Of a stretch of 64,000 nucleotides of DNA, positions 60,632-64,000 are shown in pieces (the first letter of the stretch is position 1; every line of letters begins with the position of its first letter). Under the pieces are notes generated by a model, which did not search any database, was not told the DNA's origin, and saw only the letters and a list, made by a program, of their open reading frames with translations. Source of the stretch: Sporocytophaga sp. (GTDB taxonomy: Bacteria > Bacteroidota > Bacteroidia > Cytophagales > Cytophagaceae); contig JANQAB010000010.1 of NCBI GenBank assembly GCA_024707265.1, positions 434,001 to 498,000 of the forward strand. Direction: 5' to 3'. A program made the translations under genes and the position numbers.

Positions 60632-60734
60632 ACATTTGAAAATTACAAATGTAAACTCCTGGATTTTTCAGAAATGTGCAAAACTAGTTTACAAAATACA
60701 ACCATGTAATCTTGTGGTTATGTACATTTGTAAA
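60632..60734. promoter_or_regulatory. Candidate operators of the XRE regulator
   Basis: ACATTTG at 60632-60638 pairs with CAAATGT at 60646-60652 as an inverted repeat, extended as TTACAAATGTAAA. A further GTACATTTGTAAA lies at 60722-60734, 16 bp before the ATG. These related sites in the promoter region suggest autoregulation. Confidence 0.5.
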
Positions 60735-60749
60735 GTTATATTCACAAAA

Positions 60750-61811
60750 ATGAATTTCATAACAGAAAGAATACTTGCAATACTGGAAGACAAAGAATTG
60801 ACACCTTCGTCCTTTGCTGATAAAATAGGCATTCAAAGGTCAAGCATGTCGCATATTCTCTCCGGCAGAAACAAACCCAGTCTGGATGTGATTCATAAAA
60901 TTATAATTACATTTCCGGACATACAATCAGATTGGCTTTTAACTGGAAAAGGCACTATGAAACAGCTCAACTTATTCGGAGAACCTCAGAAATCAGACCC
61001 GGAAGAAGAGAAGAAACTGATACGCAAAGAATTAGAAAAGAAAGAAGAAATTCTTGCAAAAGCAGAGGTCTCTGCTGAAATCGTTTCAGGATTATTGTTT
61101 TCTGAAAACACCTCTCCTGACCAAACCGAATCATTCTATTCACCTGAATCGGAGCCTTCTGTTGATGCTTTCTTCGACAGTATTTTCGAAAATCCGAATT
61201 TCTTTAAAGAACAGCAAGAAGAAATAGTGGAACATTCTGAAATAAAAATCATCGGCGAAGAAAAATCAGAAACGCACATCGAAGAAAAATCTGCCGAACC
61301 TGAGCAAGATGAATATCCTGAAATGATATTAACCTCTGAATCAGAAAGCTACACTGAAACAGAATTAACATCAGAAGAAACTTCAGTAAGCTCAGAAATT
61401 GAAGCAAACAGTGAGGTGGAAAGAACAGATGATTCAGAAATTATTGAGGCAACGAGTGAAATAACAACGATTTCTGAGAAGGAATTGTCAGAATTTCCAC
61501 CTCAAGAACCTGAAAAAGAAGCAGAAGTCTTATTAGAAATACAAAATCCGGCGAACGAGGAAATTTTACCGGAGCCACAATATATAGAACAAACAATTAA
61601 TCAACCTATTACAGAAGCCAAAGAGATTGTTATGATCACAGAGACGATGAGAGAAGTGGAAAACTCAGCAAATTCAAACTTGACAGTTAATGCTCAGGAA
61701 CCCACATTTCAGCCTACAACAGAGAAAAAACCTGTTCAGAAACCTAAAAAAGTACAGAAAATAGTCATATTTTATGATGACGGAACATTTTCTGCTCACT
61801 CTCCAGAGTAA
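60750..61811 (+). CDS. XRE-family regulator with a long acidic tail
   Basis: A 353-residue protein starting at 60750 (MNFITERILAILEDKEL; the longer frame upstream is not protein-like). Residues 1-75 are an XRE helix-turn-helix: LTPSSFADKIGIQRSSMSHI, LSGRNKPSLDVIHKI and DWLLTGKG. A coiled segment with EEEKKLIRKELEKKEEILAK follows. Residues 130-330 are low-complexity, rich in E, S and T. The end is basic and then has KIVIFYDDGTFSAHSPE. The terminal strand could be a small interaction motif. Repeats upstream suggest autoregulation. Confidence 0.78.
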   Translation: MNFITERILAILEDKELTPSSFADKIGIQRSSMSHILSGRNKPSLDVIHKIIITFPDIQSDWLLTGKGTMKQLNLFGEPQKSDPEEEKKLIRKELEKKEEILAKAEVSAEIVSGLLFSENTSPDQTESFYSPESEPSVDAFFDSIFENPNFFKEQQEEIVEHSEIKIIGEEKSETHIEEKSAEPEQDEYPEMILTSESESYTETELTSEETSVSSEIEANSEVERTDDSEIIEATSEITTISEKELSEFPPQEPEKEAEVLLEIQNPANEEILPEPQYIEQTINQPITEAKEIVMITETMREVENSANSNLTVNAQEPTFQPTTEKKPVQKPKKVQKIVIFYDDGTFSAHSPE

Positions 61812-61812
61812 T

Positions 61813-61848
61813 AAAAAAGTCCCCTGAATTTATCGGGGGACTTTTTTT
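61813..61848. terminator. Bidirectional terminator
   Basis: Stem AAAAAAGTCCCC with its complement, 11-base loop, A-run before and T7 behind. It is shared by the XRE gene and the convergent Pmp3 gene. Confidence 0.92.
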
Positions 61849-61869
61849 ATTATTACAGCCTTTGGAAAC

Positions 61870-62415
61870 TTAATCATTTTTATAAATCCTGTAAATGGCA
61901 TATATAAGCCCCGGAAGGTAGAACAGGATCGTAAGTAAAATACTAAGCCAGAACGGACCGCTCAATCCATCAACCAAAGCAACTGCCAATGGAGGAAGTA
62001 TTATAGCGATAATCACAAGCAATAACTTACTGATATTACTATCATTAGATTTGCTTTCTTTTACTGCTTTTTTAACAATTTTCTTAATTTCCTTTTTAGA
62101 AGGCACTGCGGCCTCCTTTCCTTTAGCTTGCGGCTCGTCAGATAAAATTGCCTTAATTTCATCTGAATTATTTTTTGAAACACCTATCTCTGGTTTAAAA
62201 ATCACCTGCTCACCAATTGCTGTAACAATCTCTTTGTTTGCACTGGCAATATGTTCTTGAATTTCAGGTTTAATTGTCTCTGTACTTTGCTTGTTCAAAC
62301 CGGCATATCCCGTAGAATAATGGTTTGTAAAAAACGCAGATTCTTTTTTGCTGCATGATAAAATTATCAGTGAAGAAAGAATAATTCCATTCAGATAAAA
62401 TAAAGTTTTTTTCAT
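61870..62415 (-). CDS. Lipoprotein with C-terminal Pmp3/YqaE domain
   Basis: A 181-residue protein. The signal ends in lipobox LILSC; then 95 residues of charged, low-complexity sequence (PSKKEIKKIVKKAVKESKS) follow. The last 50 residues form the Pmp3/YqaE hairpin of two membrane helices: VIIAIILPPLAVALVDGL and FWLSILLTILFYLPGLIYAI, ending in YRIYKND. Pmp3 proteins affect membrane potential and salt tolerance. A lipid anchor plus a double membrane hairpin is topologically odd and may simply give an inner-membrane lipoprotein. Confidence 0.85.
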   Translation of the reverse strand: MKKTLFYLNGIILSSLIILSCSKKESAFFTNHYSTGYAGLNKQSTETIKPEIQEHIASANKEIVTAIGEQVIFKPEIGVSKNNSDEIKAILSDEPQAKGKEAAVPSKKEIKKIVKKAVKESKSNDSNISKLLLVIIAIILPPLAVALVDGLSGPFWLSILLTILFYLPGLIYAIYRIYKND

Positions 62416-62687
62416 TGTAGCTGTTTCTTTTGGTTATTCACTGATTTTAACTATCTCCTATTTCATTTGTTTATATTTGAAATTTAGAACTGTCAGGAAA
62501 TAAAAAACTTATAATTTTATGACTCTGGAAATAAAAAATTAAATATTTTAAAGAAATGTTTCTTATTTGAGTCTCAGTAAATTATAGTTGAAATTCCTTT
62601 CAAAAATTATTTGTGATCATGCCAATTGTTAAAATTGAACCGGAACTTTATTTTATTTGTATTCACAGATTATAAAAGGTTGACATA

Positions 62688-64000
62688 ATGAGTAATCAGG
62701 AACAGGGATTTTCCTTAAAAGATTTTAACTGGAAAAAGTGGATTAAACCAGGAATGATATTTCTGGCAGTTTTATTTGCTTCAATCTTTATTTACATTAC
62801 ATATCAAGTATACAGAAAACTGCCTAATGGAAATGACCTGAAAAATATCAGGAATGCCACTGCTTCTGAAATTTATTCTTCAGATGGGATTCTTATAGGA
62901 AAATATTTTATTCAGGACCGTACCGATATTAATTTTGAAAAACTTCCCAAACATTTAATCAATGCCTTGCTGGCAACAGAAGATATCCGCTTTTATAAGC
63001 ACAATGGATTTGACCGGAGAGGAATGCTCAGGGTGTTGTTTAAATCTATATTAATGCAGGATGAAAGCGCAGGAGGTGGCAGTACGGTTGAACAACAGTT
63101 GGCTAAGAACCTTTTTCCGAGAAAAAAATACAGGTTCTTCTCAATGCTAATCAATAAAACCAGAGAAGCTATTGTAGCAACAAGATTAAATGAGACTTTC
63201 AATAAAAATGAGATTCTTACACTTTACTTTAACACTGTGCCTTATGGAGAAAATGCATATGGGATAGCTGCAGGAGCCAGAAGGTATTTTAACACAGCAG
63301 TAGATTCTCTGAATATTCAACAAGCCGCCACACTGGTTGGGATGCTTAAAGCTACGACCTCCTATAATCCGGCAAAAAATCCTGAAAAAGCAAAGGAAAG
63401 AAGAAATGTTGTTTTGCAACAAATGGCAAAATACCAGTTTATTACAAGAGAAGAAGTCGAGAAACTTCAAAAAAAAGATTTAAAAATCAAATATAACTAC
63501 CTTTCTCATAATACAGGGTTAGCCACATATTTCAGAGAATACCTCAGACAAGAACTGGATGAATGGTGCAATACCCATTATAAGCCGGACGGAACAGCTT
63601 ACAACCTGTATACTGATGGTTTAAAAATATATACCACCATTGATTCAAAAATGCAACGTCATGCTGAAAAAGCGATGACTGAGCATATGTCTAAACTACA
63701 GGTTAGTTTTAATTCCCACTGGAAAAACTCAACTCCCTGGAAAAAATCGCCTCAGGTATTGACTGATGCATGCAAAAGATCTGACAGATACCAATATTTA
63801 AAAAGTCTGGATCTGAATGAAGCCGATTTTAAAAAAGAGCTCAACAAAAAAACAGAAATGAAGGTATTTACCTGGGCTGGGGAAAAAGAAAAGAATTTCT
63901 CTACTCTGGATTCCATAAAACACTACTTATATTTCCTTCAGGCTGGTTTTTTTGCGATTGATCCTTTTACCGGTCAGGTTAAAGTCTGGGTAGGCGGTAT
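62688..64000 (+). CDS. Class A penicillin-binding protein, 5' part
   Basis: Starts with ATG at 62688 and is cut off by the window edge (437 residues seen). A short cytoplasmic N-terminus and one membrane helix (IFLAVLFASIFIYIT) are followed by the GT51 glycosyltransferase domain: ATEDIRFYKHNGFDRRG with the catalytic Glu (ATED), GGGSTVEQQLAKNLF, and KTREAIVATRLNETFNKNEI and LTLYFNTVPYGENAYGI. The transpeptidase part begins after residue 300, with FFAIDPFTGQVKVWVGG. It builds peptidoglycan strands. The transpeptidase active site lies outside the window. Confidence 0.93.
   Translation, partial: MSNQEQGFSLKDFNWKKWIKPGMIFLAVLFASIFIYITYQVYRKLPNGNDLKNIRNATASEIYSSDGILIGKYFIQDRTDINFEKLPKHLINALLATEDIRFYKHNGFDRRGMLRVLFKSILMQDESAGGGSTVEQQLAKNLFPRKKYRFFSMLINKTREAIVATRLNETFNKNEILTLYFNTVPYGENAYGIAAGARRYFNTAVDSLNIQQAATLVGMLKATTSYNPAKNPEKAKERRNVVLQQMAKYQFITREEVEKLQKKDLKIKYNYLSHNTGLATYFREYLRQELDEWCNTHYKPDGTAYNLYTDGLKIYTTIDSKMQRHAEKAMTEHMSKLQVSFNSHWKNSTPWKKSPQVLTDACKRSDRYQYLKSLDLNEADFKKELNKKTEMKVFTWAGEKEKNFSTLDSIKHYLYFLQAGFFAIDPFTGQVKVWVGG

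Noticed and set aside
63186..63470. Minus-strand frames opposite the penicillin-binding protein
   Set aside because: The plus strand has the full GT51 motif series, so these are shadows.

Overview
The window looks like a draft or error-bearing stretch of an AT-rich Bacteroidota chromosome, probably of the order Cytophagales (Sporocytophaga/Cytophaga-like; this placement is inference). The support is type IX secretion (T9SS) C-terminal sorting tails on several large secreted proteins, a 27-unit SprB-repeat protein, LytTR/histidine-kinase and GIN-domain proteins typical of the phylum, a lack of Shine-Dalgarno sequences before most genes, and Bacteroidota-only families such as HYC_CC_PP. No rRNA, tRNA, CRISPR array or prophage was seen.

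Layout. 1-6 kb: a membrane-protein tail, lipoprotein MsrA, a glycosyltransferase, a LytTR regulator with its TPR histidine kinase, and a von Willebrand A protein. 6-11.4 kb: a T9SS-secreted protein, then, behind a three-way-junction RNA-like element, a DUF1800/DUF1501 pair. 11.6-13.4 kb: a small AT-rich accessory patch (two unknown membrane proteins and an SMI1/KNR4 protein). 13.6-21.4 kb: the SprB-repeat/OmpA giant, interrupted at a G9 tract, and a smaller OmpA protein. 21.9-30.3 kb: a Cu/Ag-type heavy-metal efflux locus on the minus strand (HMA protein, CusA-type pump, TolC-type protein, two CusB-type adaptors, DUF3703, and upstream HYC_CC_PP). 30.6-38.2 kb: a beta-barrel protein, a coupled PIG-L deacetylase / 39-residue membrane protein / sodium symporter set, and a 437-bp tandem duplication over the convergent ends of the symporter and a DUF2911 gene. 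38.3-46.1 kb: GIN lipoprotein, AraC regulator, DUF983, a methyltransferase, a large T9SS protein and a precisely bounded IS4-family element. 46.7-57 kb: mostly metabolic and stress genes, including an oxidoreductase, a desaturase, an ADP-ribosylglycohydrolase, a Coq4-like protein, DinB, a GH3 glucosidase and an ArsR-led operon. 57.3-64 kb: an Na+/H+ antiporter, a degenerate receiver protein, small proteins, an XRE regulator with a long acidic tail, a Pmp3 lipoprotein fusion and the start of a class A penicillin-binding protein.

A striking property is the number of broken reading frames: ten genes are interrupted by single-base-scale shifts, nearly all in A/T homopolymers of 4-8 bases, plus the G9 tract and one in-frame TGA. 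In each case the other frame carries the expected rest of the protein. This most simply indicates uncorrected homopolymer indels in the sequence, so those genes should be read as probably intact until checked. The exceptions worth separate thought are the G9 tract, which could be a phase switch, and the TGA in the metal pump.
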